Of a DNA stretch of 12,622 nt, positions 1 through 8,389 are shown one piece after another (the stretch's first letter is position 1; each line of letters opens with the position of its first letter). The notes below the pieces were generated by a model that worked only from the letters and a program-made list of their open reading frames with translations, did not search any database and was not told where the DNA came from. The stretch comes from JBAYDV01 sp041668045 (GTDB taxonomy: Bacteria > Bacteroidota > Bacteroidia > Bacteroidales > UBA932): NCBI GenBank assembly GCA_041668045.1, contig JBAYDV010000060.1, positions 1 through 12,622 of the forward strand, written 5' to 3'. A program made the translations under genes and the position numbers.

Positions 1-1386
1 AAGTTATATAATCTGATTTCTCAATTATTGACTTTTCAAAAAATTGATACACAGCATTTGTCTCTGCAAGTAATGAAGTATGATTTTAATATGTATATTC
101 AGGACAAAGTTATATTTTTCCAACCCTTGTGTGAACGTAAGAATATTACGATTAATCTGAATCTTCCAGAAGAAACTATTTATTTATGGACTGATAAAGA
201 GAAATGTGATAAGATTTTCGATAATCTCTTTTCAAATGCTGTTAAATATTCTAAAAAGGGAGGGCTTATAAATATTACAGTAGCCCAAACCGATAAAAAG
301 ATAGAAGTAGAGATTAAAGATAATGGAATAGGTATTCCTCGAAAAGCTCAGAGATATATATTTTCTAATTTTTATCGTGCTGAGAATGCAGTTAATTCTA
401 AGGAGACTGGCAGTGGTATAGGTTTATTATTAACGCGACATCTTATAAAACTACTTAAAGCTAATATTAGTTTTACTAGTGTAGAGGGTGAAGGAACTAC
501 TTTTTCAGTAAGTTTTCGTAAGGGCTATCGTCATTTATCCAAATATATAGTATATAATGAGATAAAGACTGATGATATTTCTCCAGAGCTTTTAACTAAT
601 AATATAGTAGAAGATATCAATGGTAAATTGATTAGGAATCATGCTAGTATAATGATAGTGGAGGATAATGATGAATTAAGGTATTATCTTAAGAAAACTT
701 TTTCACATTCTTATTCTGTAATAGATAAACCAGATGGAGAGTCTGCACTTCTTTATCTAAAAGAAAAATCAGTAGATTTAATAATCTCTGATGTAATGAT
801 GCCAGGTATCCAGGGGGATGAGTTATGTAGAAAAATCAAAAAAGACTTTACCACATCACATATTCCTGTAATACTACTTACTGCTAAAGCAGATAAAAAT
901 GCCGTATTATTAGGATTGAAGAGTGGAGCAGATGATTATCTTACGAAACCATTTGATTCTGAAATTTTAAAGACTAAGATTAAAGGAGTCCTTCATAACA
1001 GAGAAGTTATGCGTCGATATTTTAGATCTCATCATGAAAATCTAAATATGGATTATTCTAATATGTGCTCTCCAATGGATAAAGAGTTCCTGGATCATTG
1101 TAATAAACTAGTTAAAGATAATTTAGAAAATCCAGAATTTACGATAACTAAATTATGTAGAGAATTAGCTATGAGTAGAACTCTGTTCTATGAAAAACTG
1201 AAAGCTCTCACTGGTCAATCTCCAAATGAATTTATCAAAGAAATCAAGATGGAAACCGCTGCATCTCTCTTAAAACAGCATTTATCAGTGCAGGAAGTGG
1301 CTTTTCAAGTAGGATTCACAGATTCTAAATATTTTAGTACTGTGTTTAAAAGACATTTCGGTATATCGCCAAGTAAATACATCTAA
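1..1386 (+). CDS. Hybrid two-component sensor/regulator (HTCS), C-terminal part
   Basis: This is a one-protein signal transducer that normally senses glycan fragments in the periplasm and switches on the adjacent PUL. The frame is open from base 1, so the gene starts before the window; the TTG at 28 is not a real start. Counting residues from base 1: the end of the histidine kinase dimerization helix (about 1-20, QLLTFQKID, but the phospho-accepting His is off-window); a HATPase domain (about 45-165) with the N box around 74 (DNLFSNAVKYS), G1 box DNGIGIP at 107 and G2 box GSGIGL at 137; a receiver domain (about 212-325) with acidic pocket ED at 221-222, phospho-acceptor Asp264 in SDVMMPG, Thr294 and Lys316 (TKPFD); and an AraC-type double helix-turn-helix (about 365-461) ending ISPSKYI. 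All the visible key residues are intact. Its position directly upstream of susC, same strand, fits a PUL-specific activator. The ligand cannot be predicted because the sensor half is missing. Confidence 0.95.
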   Translation, partial: KLYNLISQLLTFQKIDTQHLSLQVMKYDFNMYIQDKVIFFQPLCERKNITINLNLPEETIYLWTDKEKCDKIFDNLFSNAVKYSKKGGLINITVAQTDKKIEVEIKDNGIGIPRKAQRYIFSNFYRAENAVNSKETGSGIGLLLTRHLIKLLKANISFTSVEGEGTTFSVSFRKGYRHLSKYIVYNEIKTDDISPELLTNNIVEDINGKLIRNHASIMIVEDNDELRYYLKKTFSHSYSVIDKPDGESALLYLKEKSVDLIISDVMMPGIQGDELCRKIKKDFTTSHIPVILLTAKADKNAVLLGLKSGADDYLTKPFDSEILKTKIKGVLHNREVMRRYFRSHHENLNMDYSNMCSPMDKEFLDHCNKLVKDNLENPEFTITKLCRELAMSRTLFYEKLKALTGQSPNEFIKEIKMETAASLLKQHLSVQEVAFQVGFTDSKYFSTVFKRHFGISPSKYI

Positions 1387-1433
1387 TATACATTTTGATA
1401 GAATTTACACCTTTTGTGATAAATTTTAAACCA

Positions 1434-1460
1434 TTGGAATACGCTATCTATATATCTTTG
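1434..1460 (+). promoter_or_regulatory. Candidate Bacteroidota promoter for the PUL operon
   Basis: TATCTTTG at 1453-1460 is a perfect match to the Bacteroidota -7 element TAnnTTTG. A TTG at 1434-1436 is the best -33 candidate, with a 16-base gap that is slightly short of the usual spacing. Transcription would start a few bases after 1460, giving a 5' leader of about 25 bases before the susC ATG at 1492. The -7 box overlaps a small inverted repeat (ATATC-TTT-GATAT, 1452-1464). No clear direct repeat that could be the HTCS operator was seen, and no hairpin terminator separates this region from the HTCS gene. Confidence 0.55.
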
Positions 1461-1491
1461 ATATCGTAAATAATAATCTAAAACATGTGAT

Positions 1492-4400
1492 ATGAAGAAA
1501 GAATTAGTTTTATTTCTCTGTTTAATAATATTCATTCCTTTTTATGGATATTCAACAAACAAAATTAGCCCTGAAATCCAAGAGCAAACTTGGCAGATCA
1601 AGGGTACGGTTACCGATGAGCAAGGAGAACCTCTTGTAGGTGCGACTGTTCTTATTAAAGGAACTACGGTCAGTGTTATTACTGATTATGATGGAAACTT
1701 TAGTTTAAAAGCCCCTAAACAATCTACACTATCAATTTCTTATATTGGTTTTACTTCTGAAGAAATAGAAGTCACTCAAACAAAAGCTTTTTATAAAATA
1801 GTATTAAAGACAGATAGCGAATTACTTGATGAAGTAGTAGTTACTGCACTTGGTATTAAGCGAGAAAGAAAAGCTTTAGGTTACGCTGTAGGCGAAGTTA
1901 AAGGTAATGAACTTGAAAAAGCAAAAGGAACCAATGTGATTAATTCATTAGCAGGTAAAGTACCAGGACTTGTTGTTAGCCAAACAGCTAGTGGTCCTTC
2001 TGGTTCTTCGCGTGTTATTATTAGAGGTAGTACTGAAATGACCGGAGATAATCAGCCGCTATATGTAGTTGATGGTGTCCCTTTGGATAATTCAAGTTAT
2101 AGTTCTGCTGGAACTTTCGGTGGTTATGATCTTGGAGATGGTATTTCAAGTATTAACCCTGATGATATAGCATCTATGTCTGTATTGAAAGGTCCTGCTG
2201 CATCTGCTTTATATGGTAGTCGTGCTTCTCATGGAGTGATTTTAATTACTACAAAAAAAGCTGATAGTAATAAAGAATTTTCAGTTGAATTAAATAGTAC
2301 TACTACTTTTAATAAACAATTGACTAAATGGGATGATGTACAATATATGTATGGTCAAGGTACAGATGGACGTATAAATGGTACTGATGATAAATATTCA
2401 TCTAGTAAAAACTGGGGTCCGAAAATAGATCCAGGTTTAAATCTGACTTATTATGATGGAATTACCCGTCCATATGAAATAGTAAAAGATAATATAGATG
2501 GTTTTTTCCGTACAGGTATGACTACAACTAATTCATTCATAGTAAGTAAAACGAAGGATAATACTGGAATTCGTGCTACTTATACAGATATGCGAAATAA
2601 AGATATCGTACCAGGTTCAGATATGAGTCGTAATACTATCAATCTTAGAACTAATACTACTATAGCTAAAAATATAGATTTAGATTTCAAGTTGACATAT
2701 ACGCATGAGGATGTAGATAATCGTTCAGCGTTATCAGATTCCCGAGCTAATCCTTCTCGTAATTTAATGTCTTTAGCTACTACATATGACCAAGCATGGC
2801 TTAAGAATAGTTATGAAGATGAAAATGGTAATTATTATGATTGGAATGGACGTGATGTATGGAATGTTAATCCTTATTGGATTATAAATAATATGACTAA
2901 TACGTCTGAAAAAGATAAATACATGGCATCTGCATTAGTCCGTTATCGTGTTAATGACCATTTAAAATTACAAACAACAGCTGGTGCTGATATCAGTAAT
3001 TTTGATTTTCAAGAATATGAAGCTCCTACTTCTCCAGGATTTGAATCTGGTCAAATGCAGAAAAGTAGATTTGATAACAAAATGTATAATGTCGAATTTC
3101 TAGCTATGTATAATAATAGTTATAAAAAGTTTGATTATGGAGCTACATTTGGAGCTAATCTATATAGTCTGGATAATAAAACTCAAATAATTACGGGAAC
3201 AAATATGCAGATTCCTGAAGTTATCGCACTGCAGAGTTTTCTTGATAAAGAAATAGAAGAAGGAACTTACAGAAAACAGATTAACTCTATTTATGGAGCT
3301 GTTAATTTAGCATATGATGATTTTCTATTCGTAGATGCTACTTTAAGAAGTGATCACTCTTCTACACTGCCTTCGTCAAATAATACTTATCTATATCCTT
3401 CAGTATCAGGTAGTTTTCTGTTCTCTGAATTGTTAAACATAGATCCAAAGATATTTAGTTATGGTAAATTAAGAGCATCATGGGCACAAGTTGGTAGTGA
3501 TACTAATCCATATCAGTTAGGACTAACTTATTCTATGACTACTAAAGCTTATGATGGATATGCAGCAGCATATATAACTAATGGAACTGTACCAAATACA
3601 GAACTTAAACCTACTATGACTAATTCTGCAGAATTTGGTATGGAATTAAGATTCCTGAATAGTAGAATAGGATTTGATTTCACATATTATACTCAGAGTA
3701 GTAAAGATCAGATTATGAGATTAAATAGTTCTGCTACATCTGGTTATAACTATGCTCTTGTAAATGCTGGTGAAATCCAGAATAAAGGTACTGAAATCGT
3801 TCTAAATACACGTCCAATAGAAACTAAAGATTGGACTTGGGATTTGAATTTCAACTTTTCTAAAAATAAAAATAAAGTAATAAGTCTAGCATCTGGCATT
3901 TCAGAATTTGAGTTATCATCTGCTCGTTGGATAGATGTAAAAGTAGCAGCCGTAGAAGGTGAAAATTATGGAGCTATTATGGGCCGAGACTATGTGAGAA
4001 ATGATAATGGAGATATTATCATTAACCCTAGTACGGGATATCCTGAGGTTACAGATGATTTGAAAGTTTTAGGAAATGCTTCTTGGGATTGGACAGGTGG
4101 TATAAATACGAATTTGAGATATAAAAATCTATCTCTTTCAGCTATTATCGATATTAAAGTAGGAGCTGATTTATATTCTATGTCTGCTCGTTCTTCTTAT
4201 AAAACTGGAAAAGATAAAGCTACTTTAGCAGGAAGAGATGAATGGTATGAATCAGAAGAAAAAAGACTTGCTGCTAATATATCAGAAGGTTCATGGGACC
4301 CTACTGGAGGATTTGTAGCAGAAGGAGTAATACCTGTCACCGATTCAGAAGGAAACGTGACTTATGAAAAAAATACTAAATATGTTAATCCTGAGGATTA

Positions 4401-4686
4401 CTGGTCATATATCTGTGATAAGACGCCAGTACCGTTTATATATGACAATTCATACGTAAAAGTGAGAGAACTTACTATTTCATACCGTGTACCTAAAAAA
4501 TGGTATTCGAAAGTATTGTCTGATGTCGCTGTCTCTTTCGTAGCTAGGAACCCATTTATTATTTATAAAAATATACCTAATATCGATCCTGATTCAAATT
4601 ATAATAATAGTACAGGTATGGGATTAGAATATGGTTCACTTCCTTCTACTAGAAGTTTTGGCTTTAATATTAACGTAAAATTCTAA
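1492..4686 (+). CDS. SusC-like TonB-dependent outer membrane transporter
   Basis: This is the outer membrane beta-barrel that imports oligosaccharides using TonB energy, with a SusD lid. The 1064-residue length is typical of the family. In order: a signal peptide (about 1-22, hydrophobic LVLFLCLIIFIPF); a carboxypeptidase-D regulatory-like domain (about 36-108; GTVTDEQGEPLVGATV, then the usual DYDGNFSL); a TonB-box-like stretch DEVVVTALG at 113-121; the plug domain (about 138-256) with LAGKVPGLVV, the VDGVPL motif at 193-198 and the LYGSRASHGVILITT signature around 240-254; then the barrel, ending in FGFNINVKF with the terminal Phe expected for barrel insertion. The start has an A-rich leader and follows the -7 box at 1453. 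The stop lies 7 bases before the SusD start, so the two are co-transcribed. The signature has SH where AN is more common. The imported glycan cannot be told from the sequence. Confidence 0.97.
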   Translation: MKKELVLFLCLIIFIPFYGYSTNKISPEIQEQTWQIKGTVTDEQGEPLVGATVLIKGTTVSVITDYDGNFSLKAPKQSTLSISYIGFTSEEIEVTQTKAFYKIVLKTDSELLDEVVVTALGIKRERKALGYAVGEVKGNELEKAKGTNVINSLAGKVPGLVVSQTASGPSGSSRVIIRGSTEMTGDNQPLYVVDGVPLDNSSYSSAGTFGGYDLGDGISSINPDDIASMSVLKGPAASALYGSRASHGVILITTKKADSNKEFSVELNSTTTFNKQLTKWDDVQYMYGQGTDGRINGTDDKYSSSKNWGPKIDPGLNLTYYDGITRPYEIVKDNIDGFFRTGMTTTNSFIVSKTKDNTGIRATYTDMRNKDIVPGSDMSRNTINLRTNTTIAKNIDLDFKLTYTHEDVDNRSALSDSRANPSRNLMSLATTYDQAWLKNSYEDENGNYYDWNGRDVWNVNPYWIINNMTNTSEKDKYMASALVRYRVNDHLKLQTTAGADISNFDFQEYEAPTSPGFESGQMQKSRFDNKMYNVEFLAMYNNSYKKFDYGATFGANLYSLDNKTQIITGTNMQIPEVIALQSFLDKEIEEGTYRKQINSIYGAVNLAYDDFLFVDATLRSDHSSTLPSSNNTYLYPSVSGSFLFSELLNIDPKIFSYGKLRASWAQVGSDTNPYQLGLTYSMTTKAYDGYAAAYITNGTVPNTELKPTMTNSAEFGMELRFLNSRIGFDFTYYTQSSKDQIMRLNSSATSGYNYALVNAGEIQNKGTEIVLNTRPIETKDWTWDLNFNFSKNKNKVISLASGISEFELSSARWIDVKVAAVEGENYGAIMGRDYVRNDNGDIIINPSTGYPEVTDDLKVLGNASWDWTGGINTNLRYKNLSLSAIIDIKVGADLYSMSARSSYKTGKDKATLAGRDEWYESEEKRLAANISEGSWDPTGGFVAEGVIPVTDSEGNVTYEKNTKYVNPEDYWSYICDKTPVPFIYDNSYVKVRELTISYRVPKKWYSKVLSDVAVSFVARNPFIIYKNIPNIDPDSNYNNSTGMGLEYGSLPSTRSFGFNINVKF

Positions 4687-4693
4687 AAAAATA

Positions 4694-6307
4694 ATGAAAA
4701 CTATATATAAAATAACATTAGGATTAATATGTGTAAGTAGCCTTTTATTTAGTGCTTGTAGTACAGATTTCAATGATTTGAATACAGATCCATCTAAGGC
4801 GAATACTGTTGATCCAAACTATCAATTATCATACGTAGAATTACAATCATGGGGTGATTGGCAGCTTAGTCAGTCATATACTTTTTACTTATCATCTTTT
4901 ACTCAATATTTACAAGGTGATTGGAATACTACTAATTATGGTGGACAATATCGACAAGATGATTCTGAAATGTCTAATACATGGATGATGATGTATCCAC
5001 ATCTTATAAAAAATTTAGTAGATATAGTAGAACGCACGAAAGATGATTCTACTCAAGTAAATATAAATTCTATAGCGAGAATTTACAAAGTATATTTATT
5101 CTCTATTTTAACAGATATGTATGGTGATATACCATATTTTGAAGCAGGTATGGGCTATCTTTCTCAGAATCTAACTCCTGATTATGATAGTCAGGAATTA
5201 ATATATAAAGATTTTTTAAAAGAGTTAACAGAAACAGTTGAGGCTCTTGATGAAACTAAAGATCAAGTTACTGGAGATGTAATTTATGATGGTGATTTGA
5301 GTAAATGGAGAAAATTAGCTAATTCACTTCATCTACGTTATGCGATGCGTATAGTTAATGTTGAACCAGAATTATCTAAATCAGAGGTCATTAAAGCTGT
5401 TAGTCAAGAAGCAGGTCTTATGACATCGATCGATGATGATGCATTGATCCCTTATGAAGATATTTTTGATTATGATGAAGATGAGTATCGTAGAAATGCT
5501 ATTTCGCAGACATGGAGAGGACGTGAAGCTTATCCTACTACTTATATTTGTAGTACTTTTTGGGATCAATTAGAGAGTACTAATGACCCTAGATTATTAG
5601 TTTATGCACGTTGCTACGACGAAAGTTCTCCTAATGATCCATTCGGTAGAGTAGATATAACAGAAAATTTAATAGAAGAAGGTGGTACTTTTCAACCATG
5701 TCAGCCAGGATATTTCTGGTATGATAAATGGCCAAGTGGTTATTGGAGTCACCTAGTTAATGGATGGATGGATAAAGCATCTCGTCCACAAGCCAATAAT
5801 ATATTTTTGAAAGGAGATATACCAGGTGTAGTAATGACATATTCTGAAGTAGAGTTTTTATTAGCAGAAGCTAAAGTACGTTGGGGAGATGCGATAGCTA
5901 TTAATGATGATGCTGCAACATGTTATAACAATGGTGTAACAGGAGCTTTTAGATTACTAGAGAAATTTGGAGCAGATACATTTAGTTCAGATACTATTAA
6001 TTCTTATTTAACCGATAATCCATTTCCAAGTGATTATAATGAGCAAATGACAGCTATAGGTACTCAAATGTGGATTCTAAACTTTAATAATGCGCCAGAA
6101 GGATATGCTAACTGGAGAAGAACTGACATTCCGGCATTACTACCTTCTTCAAGTTATGGTGCTATAACTATTAATTCTCAAACTACTCCACTTAGACTTT
6201 GTTATCCTTTATTCGAAAGTTCATATAATCCTGATGGTTACAAAACAGCTGTAGATGCTATGGGTGGAACAGATGATTGGAATTCACCAGTATGGTGGGA
6301 TAAATAA
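4694..6307 (+). CDS. SusD/RagB-like glycan-binding outer membrane lipoprotein
   Basis: This is the surface lid of the SusC/SusD pair, which binds oligosaccharides and hands them to the transporter. It has a lipoprotein signal peptide (1-21) with lipobox FSAC and lipidated Cys22, followed by the STDFNDLNTDP stretch characteristic of SusD-like proteins. TPR-type helical regions follow, for example the part containing the YGDIPYFEA motif typical of the family, and the C-terminal region has the family-typical VEFLLAEAKVRWG and YANWRRTDIPAL segments. The 537-residue length is normal. The start is 7 bases after the susC stop, in an A-rich leader with no Shine-Dalgarno. A chance palindrome lies inside the gene at 5424-5435. 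Glycan-contacting aromatic residues cannot be assigned without a structure. The family call is firm; the ligand is unknown. Confidence 0.96.
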   Translation: MKTIYKITLGLICVSSLLFSACSTDFNDLNTDPSKANTVDPNYQLSYVELQSWGDWQLSQSYTFYLSSFTQYLQGDWNTTNYGGQYRQDDSEMSNTWMMMYPHLIKNLVDIVERTKDDSTQVNINSIARIYKVYLFSILTDMYGDIPYFEAGMGYLSQNLTPDYDSQELIYKDFLKELTETVEALDETKDQVTGDVIYDGDLSKWRKLANSLHLRYAMRIVNVEPELSKSEVIKAVSQEAGLMTSIDDDALIPYEDIFDYDEDEYRRNAISQTWRGREAYPTTYICSTFWDQLESTNDPRLLVYARCYDESSPNDPFGRVDITENLIEEGGTFQPCQPGYFWYDKWPSGYWSHLVNGWMDKASRPQANNIFLKGDIPGVVMTYSEVEFLLAEAKVRWGDAIAINDDAATCYNNGVTGAFRLLEKFGADTFSSDTINSYLTDNPFPSDYNEQMTAIGTQMWILNFNNAPEGYANWRRTDIPALLPSSSYGAITINSQTTPLRLCYPLFESSYNPDGYKTAVDAMGGTDDWNSPVWWDK

Positions 6308-6336
6308 AAAATTAATGAATAATAAAGAATAAAACA

Positions 6337-6720
6337 ATGAAAAAATTAATATTAGTATTAAGTATATTATTCGCTTTATATGCATGGACTGGGTGCAGTG
6401 ATGATGATATAACAACTCCAGAATTAACAACAGATGAATATCCTCGTATATTTGGCAGATGGCCGGAAGGTGCTACAGATGGCACATTAGGCGAATTCGA
6501 TATTCCATTAGATCAAGTACTTAATATAAATGTACAATATACTCCAGCGGATTTATGCGAGGGAATATGGTATCTGGATGGACGTGAGATCCATCGTGGT
6601 GTTGGTTTAACTTTCGTGCCTTCTGTGGTAGGTGAGTTTAATTTGAAACTTGTAGTAAAAACACCTACTAAAGAGACTTCTCGTGAGGCGATTTTAGTAG
6701 TTAGTGAACCAACTGAATAA
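6337..6720 (+). CDS. Small surface lipoprotein with one PKD/Ig-like domain, possible minimal glycan-binding protein
   Basis: A 127-residue lipoprotein. The signal peptide (1-19) ends in WTGC with lipidated Cys20, followed at once by SDDD, which resembles the Bacteroides lipoprotein export signal for transport to the outer face of the outer membrane. After a short linker, residues about 37-124 look like a single PKD/Ig-like beta-sandwich: a strand with INVQYTP, then GIWYLDGREI, a VGLTFVPSVVGEFNLKLVV run, and the closing strand EAILVVSEP. The gene sits 29 bases after susD and 21 bases before the GH5 gene, the slot where PULs usually encode a surface glycan-binding protein. Those proteins usually have several Ig-like domains plus a C-terminal binding domain, so this one is far shorter. 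It may be a truncated relative, a spacer or accessory protein, or a minimal binder. I do not recognise a specific family, and the glycan-binding role is inferred only from position and localisation. Confidence 0.85.
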   Translation: MKKLILVLSILFALYAWTGCSDDDITTPELTTDEYPRIFGRWPEGATDGTLGEFDIPLDQVLNINVQYTPADLCEGIWYLDGREIHRGVGLTFVPSVVGEFNLKLVVKTPTKETSREAILVVSEPTE

Positions 6721-6741
6721 TTAACTTTTAAAAATAAAAAA

Positions 6742-8379
6742 ATGAGAAATTTATTCAAATATATATTTTGTATTCTTCCTTTATTTGTCATCTCTTGTTC
6801 AGATGATGATAATCAAGTAGTTAATGAAGAAGAACAAACTCTTCCTTATGTCCCTTTCGAAATTAATAAAGGAGTTAATGTAAGTGGTTGGCTATCACAG
6901 AGTGATGCTAATAATAGTGACAGAACTAACTTTTTTACACAAGAAGATGTTAATTCTTTGGCTAGCGAGGGTTTTGACCATATCCGTTTACCAATAGATG
7001 AAGAAGATATGTTTACTGAGGATGGTGAAAAAATCGACGAAAACTTTACACTGTTACATAATGCTATCGATTGGTGTGAAAATGCTTCAATGAAAGTGAT
7101 AGTCGATATGCATACTGTACGTTCACAAGATTTTAGTAAAGCTCCTTCTGCTGAAACTATTAGTAGTTTCTATGATACATTTGAAGACGGGAGTATAGGA
7201 TCCTGGTTTCCAACGAAAAATGATGTAGTAACATTATCAGTAGTAGATAATCCAGAGAAAGATGATGTGAATAGTAGTGATAAAGTTTTATTGATTAATA
7301 AAACAAATGATGGTAATGATTGGCCAGCAGGTAAACGTAAAGACTTCGAATTACCCGTAGGTCCAAATGATATGCAGTTTAAATATCTAAGAATGAAATT
7401 CCGTAAAGATAAAGTTAGTACGATGACTGTCATTTTAACTGACCAAGACGGAAAAGAATATTATACCGGATATCAAAATTCTGCTGCTAATGATTGGGAA
7501 GAGATAGCTATAGAAGTACAAGGCAAAATGGATGGTACATGTACTAGAGTAACACTTCGTCCCGATAATGTAGAAGGAAAGTTATATGTAGATGATATAT
7601 ACTTTTCAGATAGTGACGAAGGAACTAATAAAGATCTAGTTTCAGATGTGGATGATTATGTTCCTGAATTATGGACAGATAAAGAAGCACAGTTCAAACT
7701 TCTAGATTTATGGAAAACATTGGCAGATGACTTAAAAGATTATTCTACCTCATCAGTAGCATTTGAACTTCTAAATGAACCTGTAGCTACTTATGACTCT
7801 CAATGGAACGCTCTATCTTTATTATTGATAAATGAGATTAGAGCCAATGATCCAGACCGTAAAATCGTACTTGGATCAAATCTATATGAAAGTATCAATA
7901 CTTTTAATCAATTAACTGTGCCTGAAGATGATCATAATATTATATTAAGTTTCCATTTTTATGAACCATTTCTTTTTACTCACTATCAAGCAGAATGGAC
8001 GGCTTTAAAAAATCTTAATGTGACAGTACATTATCCAGGAGAAATTATTTCTCCAGAGGATTATGATGCCTTATCTGATGCTGATAAAAGTATAGTAGAT
8101 AATTATATGGGTAGTTATGATAAGACTACACTTGAATCGAGAATAGCTCTAGCTGTAAGTAAAGCTAAAGAATTAGGATTACAGTTATACTGTGGAGAAT
8201 TTGGATGTTATAAAAAATCTCCAAGTGCAGATCGATTAGCCTGGATAGAAGACATGACATCTATTCTTCAAGATCAAAATATCGCTTATTCATATTGGGA
8301 ATATAAACAAGGTTTCGGATTCAGCGACTCAGAAAGTAATATTATAGAACAAAACGTGATAGATATTTTAACAAAATAA
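6742..8379 (+). CDS. GH5 endo-glycanase lipoprotein with an inserted beta-sandwich (CBM-like) domain
   Basis: Predicted retaining endo-beta-glycanase of family GH5, probably surface-anchored. The signal peptide ends in VISC with Cys19, followed by SDDD as an export signal. The barrel begins at GVNVSGWLSQ (about 49), continues with GFDHIRLPIDEE and IVDMH around His124, and resumes after an insert at ELWTDKEAQ (about 307). The catalytic acid/base is Glu346 in ELLNEP and the nucleophile is Glu486 in CGEFG; LSFHFYEPF and a Trp-containing SYWEYKQGFGF segment complete the active site. Residues about 146-290 do not look like barrel sequence: they start FEDGSIGSWF and end LYVDDIYFSD, the usual edges of a galactose-binding-like jelly roll found in carbohydrate-binding modules. 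The 545-residue length is explained by this insert. It is 21 bases after the previous gene and 10 bases before the GH3 gene. Beta-glucan is a plausible substrate; mannan and others are possible, and I do not assign a GH5 subfamily. Confidence 0.9.
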   Translation: MRNLFKYIFCILPLFVISCSDDDNQVVNEEEQTLPYVPFEINKGVNVSGWLSQSDANNSDRTNFFTQEDVNSLASEGFDHIRLPIDEEDMFTEDGEKIDENFTLLHNAIDWCENASMKVIVDMHTVRSQDFSKAPSAETISSFYDTFEDGSIGSWFPTKNDVVTLSVVDNPEKDDVNSSDKVLLINKTNDGNDWPAGKRKDFELPVGPNDMQFKYLRMKFRKDKVSTMTVILTDQDGKEYYTGYQNSAANDWEEIAIEVQGKMDGTCTRVTLRPDNVEGKLYVDDIYFSDSDEGTNKDLVSDVDDYVPELWTDKEAQFKLLDLWKTLADDLKDYSTSSVAFELLNEPVATYDSQWNALSLLLINEIRANDPDRKIVLGSNLYESINTFNQLTVPEDDHNIILSFHFYEPFLFTHYQAEWTALKNLNVTVHYPGEIISPEDYDALSDADKSIVDNYMGSYDKTTLESRIALAVSKAKELGLQLYCGEFGCYKKSPSADRLAWIEDMTSILQDQNIAYSYWEYKQGFGFSDSESNIIEQNVIDILTK

Positions 8380-8389
8380 ATAAATAATT

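Noticed and set aside
28..30. TTG at 28 as the start codon of the regulator
   Set aside because: The same frame is open back to base 1 and encodes a typical kinase dimerization helix segment before it, so the gene is simply cut by the window edge.
5424..5435. Perfect 12-bp palindrome CATCGATCGATG in the susD gene
   Set aside because: It lies within coding sequence, has no loop and no second copy nearby that I could see, and does not extend by even one base pair. A single 12-bp palindrome in this length of DNA is not strong evidence of a site.
6337..6720. The small lipoprotein as a pseudogene fragment of a larger binding protein
   Set aside because: It has an intact signal peptide, a complete-looking beta-sandwich and a clean stop close to the next gene, with no leftover coding similarity in the 21-base gap. 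Truncation long ago remains possible, but a recent broken gene is not supported.
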